The position numbers and the translations under genes are program-made. A stretch of 64,000 bases of DNA from Alphaproteobacteria bacterium (GTDB lineage: Bacteria; Pseudomonadota; Alphaproteobacteria; Rhizobiales; Xanthobacteraceae), in assembly GCA_005884765.1 (NCBI GenBank), contig VAZV01000130.1:1-64000 (forward strand), read 5' to 3'. Positions 51,324-61,597 of the stretch are shown here, in pieces. The notes under the pieces are model-generated. The model saw nothing but the letters and a program-made list of their open reading frames with translations. It made no database searches and was not told the DNA's origin. Every line of letters starts with the position of its first letter. Position 1 is the first letter of the stretch.

Positions 51324-52112
51324 TTAAGGCCCGGCGAACAACTCATTGGAGTAGCCCGAGAGCCGATAGGCCATGAGACCAAGCCATTCATGAGCGGCGA
51401 TATCGAGGCGCCGCAAATTGTCGGTAGCTGTTGGCGCTGGCCGCCAAAATTCAGACCAACCGCGTGTCCGCGAACCAACCGGAAAGGCGACAACCTTGAA
51501 TCCGGCCTTTCGGAAAGCTCCCATGGCGCGGGGCATATGGTAGGAGGAGGTCACCAACAGAAATCGAGCTTCTGGCGTCGGATGAATTAAACCGGCAGTG
51601 AAGCGCGCGTTCTGTTCCGTCGTTTGCGAATGTTCCTCGATCAGGATCCGCTCAGGGGCGATCCCAAACGAGATAAAGTACTGCTTGGCGATTCCCGCCT
51701 CGCTCGGGCCGGGTGTCGAGGGATCCGTGCCCCCGGAGAAAATGATCCGAGCCTCAGGGTAGCGACGGGCCAGGTCGGGGACCACGGCCATTGGCTCGGT
51801 ATCCTCTTCGAGATAGATCGTGCTCAGATAGCCATGGGTGGTGGTGTCGTACGATCCGCCGAGGACGATGATGCCATCGGGGCGCTGGGTCGGGAAGCCG
51901 GTATCCGGGAAGCGCTGCTCCAACGGGGTCAACAGCATGTTTCCGAGTGGCGACAGCGTACAGCCTGCGAGCGCAACCAATGTGACCGCTGCGATGGCCG
52001 CGCCGGATCGCCGGCGAAGGAGCAACATGACAAGGCCGAGCACTGCTAGCGCTGCGATCACATTCGATGGCACGGAGAGGAAGTTCATCAATTTCGACAA
52101 TGCCGCCGGCAT
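51324..52112 (-). CDS. YdcF/ElyC (DUF218) family membrane protein
   Basis: 262 residues from the ATG at 52112 (MPAALSKLMNFLSVPSNVIA). Two N-terminal membrane helices, then a DUF218 domain: DGIIVLGGSYDTTTHGYLS, ARIIFSGGTDPSTPGPSEA, ILIEEHSQTTEQNARFTAGL and FLLVTSSYHMPRAMGAFRKA. Homologues include ElyC and SanA, linked to envelope polysaccharide synthesis through undecaprenyl carriers. It fits its place in the polysaccharide region. Confidence 0.85.
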   Translation of the reverse strand: MPAALSKLMNFLSVPSNVIAALAVLGLVMLLLRRRSGAAIAAVTLVALAGCTLSPLGNMLLTPLEQRFPDTGFPTQRPDGIIVLGGSYDTTTHGYLSTIYLEEDTEPMAVVPDLARRYPEARIIFSGGTDPSTPGPSEAGIAKQYFISFGIAPERILIEEHSQTTEQNARFTAGLIHPTPEARFLLVTSSYHMPRAMGAFRKAGFKVVAFPVGSRTRGWSEFWRPAPTATDNLRRLDIAAHEWLGLMAYRLSGYSNELFAGP

Positions 52113-52379
52113 CGCGAGATCCTTTTCAGCTGCTTGCGTACGTAGCCACCCAAGAAGTGAAGCTAGATCGACGAACTCCTCTCGCGTGCACAGGCCTTCA
52201 GAGCGGCCAGACGGCGCGGCCCGCAACGTATCACCAAGTGCGATCGCGAGCGATGTGGTTCGTGCCTTGAGTCTGCGTGTCCAGCCCCCGGCAGAGCGTT
52301 CGGCACGCAAATTGGCCCGCGATTCTCCTTCCCGATTGATCGCCCAATATGTTCCCCGTTGCACGCCATTCAAGCCATC

Positions 52380-53972
52380 CTACCTGAGCCGCGCACATTT
52401 CAACCAGTCCGCGGACGGAAGCAGACGCAACAGCGCGCTTCTTTCCTGCTGAGTGGTCGCCCAAAAAAGGGAAAGTGTCCCATAAATACAGAGAGATACG
52501 ATGCACAAAATCCCTAAGGTGCCGAGATTGTTTGCGTACCGACGAAAATAGAACAGGACGACAAATTGAACCGAGGCACAAATCAGAGGTCGCAAAAAGC
52601 CGTGAGAGAAAAGCTCCCGGGACGAAAACTTAAGCATGCGGGTGATAGTAAACACGAACGGCGGAACCATTAACATCTGAGGCACCAAGGCAGCAAACGC
52701 AGCACCGTTAATGCCGTAAGCAGGAACAAGCACCAAGTTTGAGAGGAGCGTGAGACCTGATGAGGCAAATACAAAAGCCGCTGGCACCCAGGCTTTACCC
52801 ACGCCCAAAGAAGTCACGGTGGCTACGCCGCTGATGGCGCTAAAGAACGTGGCAGCTCCCAGTACGCGGAGAACGACAGCTCCTTGCTCGGCATATTCGT
52901 TACCAAGCCATACCTGGAGAATTGGTCCTGGCAAGGTGAGCAGAATAACAGTGAAAGGCAAGGTGATGAGCGTTAGGATTTTGGTCGATCGAAGATATAG
53001 CTCGTGCACTTTGTCGTGAGCGCCCATCGAGTGCAGTTCACTCGTGAAAGGGAATACTACAGAAGTTATATTCGCCGCGCTGGCAGCCGCTTTGTCGGAA
53101 ATCAAAGAAGGCAGTGTATAAAACGTAATCGCGGCCAGCGGCAGATAGTAGGCCAATATAAAACGATCGACCCTGGCGACGATCAGAGAAAATAGCGCGG
53201 ATAAAAACAGCGGAAGGGAAAAACTGAATAGCTTGCGGAAAGCGGACGAGCTAAAGCTCGGCAAAAAGCTCAAACCCGGTATGAAGCTTCGGCTGGCAAA
53301 CGCAAAAGCCCCCACCGCTAAAAGATTTGATGCAAGAATAACGATAAGAACGGCCCTAATTGAATATCCGCAAGCGAGCACCACAATCGGTCCAAGACAC
53401 CTCACTGCACCAACGATGACGTTGATGGCATTAAAGATTTCAAATCGCTGCAACGCGATGGGGAGGGCCGAGATCGCTTCCAGGAGCATCGCGGTGAACA
53501 GGCCGAAGGCGGCCACATAAATCGCAAAGCCGGCTACGGCATCGACGTCTGGTCCACCACGAAAAAAAAACCTACTAATGAGTTCTCTTGGTGCGATTAA
53601 TACAATGAGGCCCACTAAGCCCGCTACTAGACACGTGGCCCATGCCGTCTGGAATAGTTGACCGATCGCCTGGACTTCGCCCTTCCAATAGAGCTCGGAT
53701 ACATATTTGGTCAGCGCACGCCCGACTCCGAGGTTCAGCAGACCCGCAAAACCCGCGATAACTTGAACGAGAGCCACTATGCCAAAGAGCTCGGGGCCAA
53801 GGTGATGAACGATATAAGGCGCGGTGGCAAATGTCAGTACCAGAATCAAACCTTGCCCGACGTAGTTTAAAATCGTGTTGCTGAAAAACTGCCGACTCAC
53901 ACTGCCGTCTCGCGCCGAGGCGTCCGCCAGGGACGCAGGTGTGCTGGCAATCTGCAACCGGGGCAAGCTCAC
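52380..53972 (-). CDS. wzx: Wzx-type polysaccharide flippase
   Basis: A 530-residue membrane protein with about 14 helices. It begins SRQFFSNTILNYVGQGLILV and contains LTFATAPYIVHHLGPELFGIVALVQV, broken here as LGPELFGIVALVQVIAGFAG, the classic N-terminal Wzx/RfbX block, plus LNLGVGRALTKYVSELYWKG. It flips undecaprenyl-linked repeat units to the periplasm. The upstream glycosyltransferase starts on the same strand. Confidence 0.88.
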   Translation of the reverse strand: MSLPRLQIASTPASLADASARDGSVSRQFFSNTILNYVGQGLILVLTFATAPYIVHHLGPELFGIVALVQVIAGFAGLLNLGVGRALTKYVSELYWKGEVQAIGQLFQTAWATCLVAGLVGLIVLIAPRELISRFFFRGGPDVDAVAGFAIYVAAFGLFTAMLLEAISALPIALQRFEIFNAINVIVGAVRCLGPIVVLACGYSIRAVLIVILASNLLAVGAFAFASRSFIPGLSFLPSFSSSAFRKLFSFSLPLFLSALFSLIVARVDRFILAYYLPLAAITFYTLPSLISDKAAASAANITSVVFPFTSELHSMGAHDKVHELYLRSTKILTLITLPFTVILLTLPGPILQVWLGNEYAEQGAVVLRVLGAATFFSAISGVATVTSLGVGKAWVPAAFVFASSGLTLLSNLVLVPAYGINGAAFAALVPQMLMVPPFVFTITRMLKFSSRELFSHGFLRPLICASVQFVVLFYFRRYANNLGTLGILCIVSLCIYGTLSLFWATTQQERSALLRLLPSADWLKCARLR

Positions 53973-54059
53973 TGAATTGACCTGTCCAAAATTTCCAGAA
54001 CGGCTCTCTCACTCTGCGATTGTTTTTGTATCTCTCCGCAAACCAGTTGCTCACTGATA

Positions 54060-55196
54060 TTAGCGTTCCCGATTGGTCGCAAAATCGCTTAGCGCGTCTT
54101 CTAAAACGGACTCGAAGCTCGTCACCGCCCGGTCCCAGGTAAACTGTTGAATATGGAAATGACCCTGCCGCGCTAATCGCAACCTCAGTTCCTGGTTCTC
54201 CAGCATGTTAACAATGTTCGCGGCCAAGGCATCAGGATCCTTCGGCGGGCTCAAAAGGGCCGTTTCCCCCTGACGTGCATATTCGCGATGTCCTCCAATA
54301 TCCGTTGCAGCCAATGCCGAGCCGCACTGGAGTGCCTCAGCGGGCGGAAGCGGCCATCCTTCTGTCCAGCTCGGGGCCAAAAAGATTGCAGCTCGGTTGT
54401 AAATCTCGCGCAGCTTCGCTTGAGCCGGATTATGATAGTACTCGGCCCAGCTCGGTAGGCCCGCAGGAGGCGGGAAGATTCCAAAAATAATAGCCTTCAG
54501 ACCTGGCACCCTTCTTTTTGCCTTATGGAGAGCGCTAAGGCCGTCAGAGGACCCTTTCCAATCCGATTTGTGATAGAGCATTGCAACCGTATGCGGATCG
54601 CGCTCTCCAGGTGCAACGTCCAATCCGAATGCCCGAAAGTTCAGACCATTGGGGATGTACCGGGCCGATTCTCCAAGCCTTTGCGCGACCTCCTCAAGCC
54701 ATCGGGAAATAACCACTTTTTGGAGAGGAAGTTTCCAGGTGGCCATGACATCCGCTTCGGATCCACACCAAGTTTCCAGATGCTGGATCAGATAGGCGTG
54801 GGCACCAGGATAGGTCGCGACCCACTTCGCTGTGTACCAGTACGTAGCCACCCAAACATCTGATGCCGGCATGTAACAAGGATGGGGGGTCCGAGCGCAA
54901 ATAAGCTCCACCCCTGGCCTAATATCAAACCACTTGTTTGGGCGGTAGTCTCCGGTGATTCTGCGACGCTGGTAGCCGAGCCAACGCCGTCCACGGCCGA
55001 CGAGGTTAGTACGCAATTCTTCGATTTCTTCCAAGGTGAGGATGCAGGGGTGGACTAATCTAACTTTCCAGCCTCGCTGTGCCAGACCATTGGCATACTC
55101 ATACGCCACTTTAAAGCCGCCGATGGGCGCGCTTCCGCCCCCCGGTAAAAGGAAGGTAACCGTCCTTGCTCTGGGTTCTGCCTTATGCTCAGGCAT
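54060..55196 (-). CDS. GT4-type glycosyltransferase
   Basis: A 378-residue GT-B fold enzyme. N-domain begins RTVTFLLPGGGSAPIGGFKV with a glycine-rich nucleotide-sugar loop; C-domain has VAMLYHKSDWKGSSDGLSAL, AAIFLAPSWTEGWPLPPAEA with the conserved EGxPLxxxEA motif and GGHREYARQGETALL. Retaining GT family 4, adding a sugar during repeat-unit assembly. Sugar unknown. Confidence 0.87.
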   Translation of the reverse strand: MPEHKAEPRARTVTFLLPGGGSAPIGGFKVAYEYANGLAQRGWKVRLVHPCILTLEEIEELRTNLVGRGRRWLGYQRRRITGDYRPNKWFDIRPGVELICARTPHPCYMPASDVWVATYWYTAKWVATYPGAHAYLIQHLETWCGSEADVMATWKLPLQKVVISRWLEEVAQRLGESARYIPNGLNFRAFGLDVAPGERDPHTVAMLYHKSDWKGSSDGLSALHKAKRRVPGLKAIIFGIFPPPAGLPSWAEYYHNPAQAKLREIYNRAAIFLAPSWTEGWPLPPAEALQCGSALAATDIGGHREYARQGETALLSPPKDPDALAANIVNMLENQELRLRLARQGHFHIQQFTWDRAVTSFESVLEDALSDFATNRER

Positions 55197-55352
55197 AATT
55201 TCTCCAACCTAATTTATTTTGCCAAGCGCGGGCATTGTGACTGGCGCAGTCTGTGTTGCGCGCGACTTCAGGGTTCACGGACGACCATCCTTCTTCATTC
55301 GGGTCTTGTAATATTCTTAGTGATTGAATTTGGGGGCAGCCTGTTTCGCCTT

Positions 55353-55676
55353 TCATTCCGGCCAATAGTCCATCCAAGGCAGCCTTGAAATTCTTTGGTG
55401 AACGGGCAAAGAAATACTCGACAGCGTCAATGCGGTCCCACGAAATCTCGCCAGATGACGATCATAGATGCCGTGATAGTGGTCCCACTTTGTGAGCAAG
55501 CCGACCGTCGTGACTGTAGAAGATTTGCGCCATGTCGGCGCCGGTTGGCGCTCCAGGGACGGAGTGACCCGTTTGACATACGGCCAGATGACCTCGGGCG
55601 ACGGCGCGAGATGGCCGAGTCCGATCCTAGCAAGTGCCCGACGACAGTTATGGACAACGATATCCTGGAGCGTCAC
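55353..55676 (-). pseudogene. truncated TylF-like methyltransferase
   Basis: The first 85 or so residues carry the N-terminal pattern VGLLTKWDHYHGIYDRHLAR and RFRGTALTL of macrocin/TylF-type and related methyltransferases, where the SAM-binding EIGVxxGGS block should follow. Here the sequence breaks into SSISLPVHQRISRLP and stops. The catalytic domain is missing, so it is a relic. Confidence 0.6.
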
Positions 55677-56139
55677 GGGTTTCCCTTATGCACATCGACA
55701 TTTTATGGCCTGAAAAATAGGAATCAAGCCGGTAATTTAAATGGTTAATATGGTCATTAACAGATAGCATCGTGGCGGTCGAATAAATATTCATGTAATT
55801 GCTTGCGAATGACGCAAACCCGGCGACTTAATTAAATGCTAATTTCGTTCGTCTGCCCGACGTGACGGTGGGTGAATTAAACTACCGCGCGCGAGGTACT
55901 AAAATATGGGCTGCCACCGACCGCGAATGGACTCGCCCTCGGGTTGCTAAGCCAGGCCGACCGAATTCTCGTTGCCGGGACCCTTGGGGTTGAGACTCTT
56001 GCGGTTTATGCGGTGTCTGCGGTTTGCTTTCCACCCGCTTAGAATTACTCGCGCTTGCACTCGCGGTCCGCAAGCCCGCGGGTTCTCATGTTAGCGCTTT
56101 TTGATGTCCCCGAACCCGCGTCCAGTAGCGAAAAATGCG
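55677..56139. other. AT-rich intergenic region
   Basis: Contains TTTAAAT and TTAATTAAAT motifs at 55732-55850 and a GC-rich stretch with short direct repeats at about 55900-56100 (GGGTTGCTAAGCC, GGTTTATGCGGTGTCTGCGG). No gene is seen. It may hold promoters for the relic methyltransferase and mark an old rearrangement. Confidence 0.4.
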
Positions 56140-56799
56140 CTAGCGCACGGCGATCATTGATTTCGGAAAACCCATGAGCCGTTCGAAAGAAATATCCGCA
56201 TCGGGAAACAGGAAATGCATTTGTCTCTTATCGATCATGCATGCACTTTGGACTTGTCTAACGGCCTTGCCCACGTCGGGCTGCCGTTCCCAAAACCCGC
56301 AGCGTCGTCTCATGATGATGCGATAGCGCCAGGATTCGGGTAACCAGTGGAAGCACATGAATCTCGCGTGTGGCTCAATCGGAAACCAGAAGTAAGGCGT
56401 CTGAACGAAATAGCGGGGGGCCAACCTGCGGACCTCTTCGGCCATCGCGACCATGTCGTTCCACTTGCCGACATGCTCAATCACTGAATTGGAATGCACA
56501 ATATCGAAACTATTGTCTGCGAACTGATCCAGGCGCCGAGCGTCGCCCACCACGGCTTCAAATCCCGGCATTTTCACTGGGGCGACGGTCCGATTGACAG
56601 AGCAAACGCTCACTCTGGTCCAATCCAATCCCTTTCCGTAGCGGGACCAATATTCCTCCGATCCGCCCAGATCCAAAATTCGACACGACTGATTCTTCTT
56701 AAGGGTTTCCGAAACAATTTTGGCAAAAAGCCCGAATCGACGCTCGCGAAATCGGTTATCCAACCCATCGGGACGAAGGTTCTTGGTCGAATAGATCAC
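56140..56799 (-). CDS. class I SAM-dependent methyltransferase
   Basis: A 219-residue Methyltransf_11-type enzyme. Motif I SCRILDLGGSEEYWSRY, motif with VVGDARRLDQFADNSFDIVH and SNSVIEHVGKWNDM. The sequence PRYFVQTPYFWFPIEPHARF is common in methyltransferases of polysaccharide clusters. Probably methylates a sugar of the local glycan. Substrate inferred from context only. Confidence 0.85.
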   Translation of the reverse strand: MIYSTKNLRPDGLDNRFRERRFGLFAKIVSETLKKNQSCRILDLGGSEEYWSRYGKGLDWTRVSVCSVNRTVAPVKMPGFEAVVGDARRLDQFADNSFDIVHSNSVIEHVGKWNDMVAMAEEVRRLAPRYFVQTPYFWFPIEPHARFMCFHWLPESWRYRIIMRRRCGFWERQPDVGKAVRQVQSACMIDKRQMHFLFPDADISFERLMGFPKSMIAVR

Positions 56800-57227
56800 G
56801 GCCTTCTCCGCTCATCTCGTGATCGAGTTTCGCATCCGCGAAGCTCCATGAAATTCTAGCACTTCCTCGTGCCATTCACTAGCGCAATGCAAGGCATCGG
56901 CGGCGGCCGTGGCTTGGCCCCGGGGGTCAGGCCAGCCTATCGGCTAACCCAAGTCGAGCCGTCAGCATGGAATCTCCCTTCAGCATTTTGGCCCGCCGAC
57001 CGGCGCGCAAGCCGTATCGTGGGCGGCGGGACTCGTTTACCGATCGCGAGGTGCCGCGCTGGATTGGCCGTACTATTTGTGCAATATTCCGACGGATCTC
57101 ACGACTTTTGGGACAAGGTCGAATTGTAGGGGGCAAGCGGCCGGGAAGCAGCGTCGCTTCCCACAAACGGCGGCTCCGCCGGTCATGGGAGACGCTCGAA
57201 TGCATCCGTCGTGGGGAAACGAGCGTC

Positions 57228-58853
57228 ATGAGTTTCGCCCTGAGCCACGCGTCATCACTTTCGCGATCGAAGGACCCATCGAGCGCGAGGTCCCGGCCCG
57301 GCGCCGATCCGACCGAGGGCGGCCTTATAGGTCGCACCGCTCGTCTGTTCGGCGCTCTTCGCTTTGGCCTAACAGCTTTCGCTTGCTTTGTCGCATTGCC
57401 AAGCGTCGCCCTCTCGCATGCCAAAGACGCCACGGCAACTGCCTCGTCAAACGCTCGGACCTGCTCATCCATCACGTATGCAGCTCCTTCTGGTCCGAGG
57501 AACAATATCACTTATGTCCTCGACAAGCCTTATGTTTGCGGACAGTTCGCAAACGGTGACTGGTTCGTTGTTCCCGATCAGGCCGGTGGAGCCGTCGTCG
57601 TCACAGCCATTACGCCTGACTATTCAAACCTCATGAATGGTTGGGACACAAATCCCGACATAAGAGGTCACTACTACCAATCATGGGATCACCGTCTCGG
57701 CTATTTCCGTGAACCACCAACATTGCCTTACGCTGCGCCGGCCGGTACATCGATCATCAAGGTGGTGAGCATGGCGGACTGCGCCGCGACGACGTGCGAG
57801 CAGTTCGGCGCCGTACTGACGGTGCTAGAAGAGATGCCTGCGAGTCCGCAGACAACGTTTCGACCGCCTGCGAACGGCACCATCAAGCCATTGTTTTCGA
57901 CAGACTTGCTCCACCCAGCTGCTCTGCCGTCATATCCGTCGACATGTTGTCCGAGCAGAATCAATGCTGCGATGGCGCTTGCGCGAAGCAAGGGGTTTCG
58001 CAACAACTACAGCCCGGACACGGTGTCGGGGTACTACATGATCCCTGCAGATAACGTCGGCTATCAGAGGGCCTGGGGCGGCGATATGTGGCTCTCGGAT
58101 CTTGAGGTTCTCGGGTATCTCATGCTCGATGACGCACCCATCGCCAAGCTGCCGGTCCTAGTCGCCTATGTTCAGCAAGGTATCGACATCTGGGGAGCAC
58201 ACAGAAACGGCGGTGCCAGCTGGAACCGGGGCGGCGGCGGCAACGGTGCAGGTGCTTTGACCACCTACGTCTTCGCTGCGGCCATGCTTGACGACCCGGG
58301 CATGTTGGCGGATCTCAAAGCCGCGGATATGAACGACTTTCTCGAGGGTCTGAGCTTCTATCTGGGGCGCAACGGTGTCGCATTGTACGGCGCGAACCGC
58401 GACACGATCGACGCGTACTGGGGCGGGGTATCAACCGGAGACGCCAGCACCAGGGACATGCGGGATCCCCACGGATACATTGATGGAGGACCAATTCCCG
58501 GAGGGGGGTACGAAGCAAATTTGGCTAATCAGGTATCATACTTATCGCTTCTTCTCAGAGCATTGCCGGCCTTCCGGAACGCTTGGCCGACCACCAACAG
58601 CAATCTGTCCGCCATTGTCGGTTTCGGGAAGCGCTACCATGATCACAAGACGCTCACCTTGCCGGATCCTTGCGCGCCCGCGGTCGGAACGTATAAGCGT
58701 GACTATGGACCGAGCGGTTCGGTCTCAGAGGGATTCGCGGACTGCATTCCGGGCAACGGCCGATTCCCTTCCCTCGACCGATCTAATATCGCCAATCGTG
58801 TCAGCAGCTTCTTGACGCTGTTGTACCAATATGTCGATCGGCGCCTGCCATGA
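57228..58853 (+). CDS. secreted protein of unknown function
   Basis: 541 residues from the ATG at 57228; the frame is open from 56967 but the extension is basic and unlikely. A hydrophobic export segment LFGALRFGLTAFACFVALPS lies at about residues 39-60, followed by a probable cleavage site at ALSHA. The mature part has beta-type N-domain (DWFVVPDQAGGAVVVTAITP) and a helical, Gly/Trp-rich C-part (GYQRAWGGDMWLSDLEVLGY, GIDIWGAHRNGGASWNRGGG). This resembles exported polysaccharide-processing proteins, though I cannot name a family. 428 bases before it hold no other gene. Confidence 0.72.
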   Translation: MSFALSHASSLSRSKDPSSARSRPGADPTEGGLIGRTARLFGALRFGLTAFACFVALPSVALSHAKDATATASSNARTCSSITYAAPSGPRNNITYVLDKPYVCGQFANGDWFVVPDQAGGAVVVTAITPDYSNLMNGWDTNPDIRGHYYQSWDHRLGYFREPPTLPYAAPAGTSIIKVVSMADCAATTCEQFGAVLTVLEEMPASPQTTFRPPANGTIKPLFSTDLLHPAALPSYPSTCCPSRINAAMALARSKGFRNNYSPDTVSGYYMIPADNVGYQRAWGGDMWLSDLEVLGYLMLDDAPIAKLPVLVAYVQQGIDIWGAHRNGGASWNRGGGGNGAGALTTYVFAAAMLDDPGMLADLKAADMNDFLEGLSFYLGRNGVALYGANRDTIDAYWGGVSTGDASTRDMRDPHGYIDGGPIPGGGYEANLANQVSYLSLLLRALPAFRNAWPTTNSNLSAIVGFGKRYHDHKTLTLPDPCAPAVGTYKRDYGPSGSVSEGFADCIPGNGRFPSLDRSNIANRVSSFLTLLYQYVDRRLP

Positions 58854-58998
58854 CCGACACCGCCTCGCGGTGACCGTTGCTGGGCGTTCGCCAACGTCGT
58901 CGGAACGTGTCGTCGCGAGTCGCTTGACCATTGGCTCGGGCGCGCAAAGGCGAAGAGTTCATTTCTTCGAATCGTCATCCCGCTCTATCTTTTTGTTT

Positions 58999-59074
58999 GA
59001 GCATGATCTCCGCGCAAACGCGTTCCGCGTTTGTCGCGAGGAAAAACCGGCACCCACTTTTCCGGATCATGCTC
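58999..59074. repeat. imperfect palindromic repeat
   Basis: Outer arms GAGCATGAT and ATCATGCTC, with inner AACGCGTTCCGCGTT palindromic core and CCGGAAAAGTGGG-type sequence (complement). This element is very common in Bradyrhizobium and Rhodopseudomonas intergenic DNA. It lies downstream of the secreted-protein gene and may aid mRNA 3'-end formation. Confidence 0.78.
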
Positions 59075-59200
59075 ACATCTAGCCAGCGGCGGCGAGCCTT
59101 AAGCCGCCATTTAGGCAGCGAGGCCTTGCGTGCGGTGATCTCCTCGTCGGTATCGCCGCATATGCCATCGAGAACGAGGGCGAGTAGAAAAGGCTTCTCC

Positions 59201-60472
59201 TCAGGACGAGCCCCCCGGCACCAGCATATCCTGCCAAATCCCACGAGTATCAATCACCGCCAGGTGACGCCGTTCGGCTAACGGAATCATTTTGAAATGG
59301 TCGTGGTCGACGAGCACGACTGCGAGTTCGCAGGTCCGAATCGCCTCATCAAGGTCTGTTAGCTCGGCTCCATACTCCGCAATTTGTGAAGGCAGCTTGC
59401 GGATGTATGGCTCGACAATCTTGATGCGTGAACCGTAACGACGAGCAAGCTGGTGCGCGACTTCCAATGCGGGGCTCTCTCGCAGATCATCGACGTTTGC
59501 CTTGAAGGCCAAGCCGCAACAAGCGACATTGGCATAGGGATGTTCTTCGATCAGTGCGGTCGCCCGTTCAACTGTCCAAGCAATCTTCGAATCGTTCACT
59601 TCGCGACTTGTTTTGACTAGACGCGCGAGATCAGGTGCCGAATCGACAATGAACCAGGGATCGATTGCGATGCAGTGACCACCGACTCCCGGGCCGGGGC
59701 GCAAGACATTGACGCGAGGATGTCGATTCGCCAGATCGATGACTTCCCACACGTTAATCCCATAACGATGGCAGATCAAAGAGAGCTCGTTTGCAAATGC
59801 GATATTGGTATCGCGGAACGCGTTTTCGGTCAGCTTGACCATCTCGGCTGCACGCGCAGTTGTCGCGATGCACGCGCCTCGAACGAAAGTCTTGTAAAAA
59901 CGCTGCGCTCGTCGGGCGCAGTGTGACGTTATGCCTCCGATACAACGGTCGTTGTGGACCAACTCAGAGAGAATGCGTCCGGGCAAGACCCGCTCGGGGC
60001 AGTAAGCGACCGAAATGCCGTGTTCAGATCCATCGGCCATTCCCACCCTCAGATCGGGACGAACATGCGCGATCTTCTTTGCTATCTCTTCCGTCGTTCC
60101 GATCGGAACTGTCGACTCCAAAATTACCAGGTTGCCGGCGCGCAGCACTCCGGCAATGCTGTCGACAGCTTTCATGACGCTTTCTAGGTCGGCACGCTTT
60201 TCCTCGTCGATCGGAGTCGGCACGGCGATAATAAATACGTCTGCCGCCTCGGGCTCCGTTGCGACCTTGAGTGACCCCGAAGACACAACCTTCTGGACGA
60301 GACCTTCAAGGTCAGGCTCCGCAATGTGAATAGCGCCGGAAGCAACTGTTTTAACGACGCGTTCGTTGACGTCGACCCCGACAACCCGCATTCCGCGGCT
60401 GGCAATGACGGCAGCCGTGGGCAACCCGATATACCCCAGCCCGATCACAACAACGTTCTGGAACTCAGGCAT
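59201..60472 (-). CDS. wecC: UDP-N-acetyl-D-mannosaminuronate dehydrogenase (WecC-like)
   Basis: A 423-residue nucleotide-sugar dehydrogenase. NAD-binding VVVIGLGYIGLPTAAVIASR, the VPTPI block, ESTVPIGTTEEI, FRDTNIAFANELSLIC and catalytic cysteine in GPGVGGHCIAIDPWF. Position next to UDP-GlcNAc 2-epimerase (8-bp overlap) identifies the substrate as UDP-ManNAc, oxidised with two NAD+ to UDP-ManNAcA. Specificity by context and the WecC-like GHCIAIDPWF pattern. Confidence 0.9.
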   Translation of the reverse strand: MPEFQNVVVIGLGYIGLPTAAVIASRGMRVVGVDVNERVVKTVASGAIHIAEPDLEGLVQKVVSSGSLKVATEPEAADVFIIAVPTPIDEEKRADLESVMKAVDSIAGVLRAGNLVILESTVPIGTTEEIAKKIAHVRPDLRVGMADGSEHGISVAYCPERVLPGRILSELVHNDRCIGGITSHCARRAQRFYKTFVRGACIATTARAAEMVKLTENAFRDTNIAFANELSLICHRYGINVWEVIDLANRHPRVNVLRPGPGVGGHCIAIDPWFIVDSAPDLARLVKTSREVNDSKIAWTVERATALIEEHPYANVACCGLAFKANVDDLRESPALEVAHQLARRYGSRIKIVEPYIRKLPSQIAEYGAELTDLDEAIRTCELAVVLVDHDHFKMIPLAERRHLAVIDTRGIWQDMLVPGGSS

Positions 60473-61583
60473 CTAGCATCACCTTTACGATTCGCTCACT
60501 TGCATGGCCGTCTCCGAACGGGTTGTGTGCGCGTGACATTTCCCAATAGTGCTTCGGGTCGTCGAGCAACAAAAATGTCTCCGCAACGATCCGATCGCGA
60601 TCTGTTCCCACCAGACGCGCCGTGCCGGCGAGCACGCCTTCCGGCCGCTCGGTAGTGTCGCGCATGACCAGGACCGGCTTTCCGAGCGAAGGCCCTTCCT
60701 CCTGGATACCGCCCGAATCGGTCAGAACGATATGCGCAAGCGACAGCAAGCCTACAAAGTCAACGTATTGCTGAGGGGCCATGATTTCCGCGCGCGGGTG
60801 CCCGGCCAAACGAGCATGCAAAACATCCCGCACATTCGGATTGAGATGCATCGGCAGAACAATCATTGCGTCCTCCCGCTGGAGAATCTGCAGGAGCGCA
60901 TCGGCAATCCGATCCATTCCGTCGCCAAAGTTTTCGCGCCGGTGCGTGGTCACCAGAATGATGCGACGGTTTCCCTGACGCCTTTTGAGGTCATCCCAGC
61001 GGCAGGCAAGTGCAGGATCGGACTCGATCAATTCCCTGGTAGCCAATAACGCATCGACGATCGTGTTACCGGTCACATGCACCCTCTCACAGGGCACATT
61101 TTCCCTTTGCAGAACTTCCGCAGCAAGTTTGGTCGGAGCAAAGTGCTGATCTGCAATCGATCCGACAATCTTGCGGTTCACCTCCTCGGGCCAGGGAGCA
61201 TATATGTTGCCACTACGAAGACCTGCTTCCACATGCGACACCGGGATGCGCCGGTAGTAGGCCGCAAGAGACCCGACCATTGCCGTGGCGGTGTCACCCT
61301 GAACGACCACTCTGTCCGGACGTATCCGGTCGAGCGCTTCGCCCACCGTGAGCAGGATCCGGGCGCTGAGCTTGTCCAGGGATTGATTTTTCTCCATCAG
61401 GTCAAGATCGATATCGGGCACGATATTCACGAGTTTGAGAACCTGATCCAGCATCTCGCGATGCTGGGCAGTAACGCATACGTTCACGTTGATCGCATCT
61501 TGGGCCTGTAGTTCTTTCACGACCGGAAAAAGCTTGATAGCTTCCGGCCGCGTTCCGAACAAAACAAAAATTCGCTTCGACAC
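60465..61583 (-). CDS. wecB: UDP-N-acetylglucosamine 2-epimerase (non-hydrolysing)
   Basis: A 372-residue GT-B-fold epimerase: FVLFGTRPEAIKLFPVVKEL at the start, VCVTAQHREMLDQVL, VSHVEAGLRSGNIYAPWPEE, ILVTTHRRENFGDGMDRI and LTDSGGIQEEGPSLGKPVLV, all diagnostic. Converts UDP-GlcNAc to UDP-ManNAc for the dehydrogenase that follows. Confidence 0.95.
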   Translation of the reverse strand: MSKRIFVLFGTRPEAIKLFPVVKELQAQDAINVNVCVTAQHREMLDQVLKLVNIVPDIDLDLMEKNQSLDKLSARILLTVGEALDRIRPDRVVVQGDTATAMVGSLAAYYRRIPVSHVEAGLRSGNIYAPWPEEVNRKIVGSIADQHFAPTKLAAEVLQRENVPCERVHVTGNTIVDALLATRELIESDPALACRWDDLKRRQGNRRIILVTTHRRENFGDGMDRIADALLQILQREDAMIVLPMHLNPNVRDVLHARLAGHPRAEIMAPQQYVDFVGLLSLAHIVLTDSGGIQEEGPSLGKPVLVMRDTTERPEGVLAGTARLVGTDRDRIVAETFLLLDDPKHYWEMSRAHNPFGDGHASERIVKVMLDA

Positions 61584-61597
61584 CCGCGGCAGCCTCC

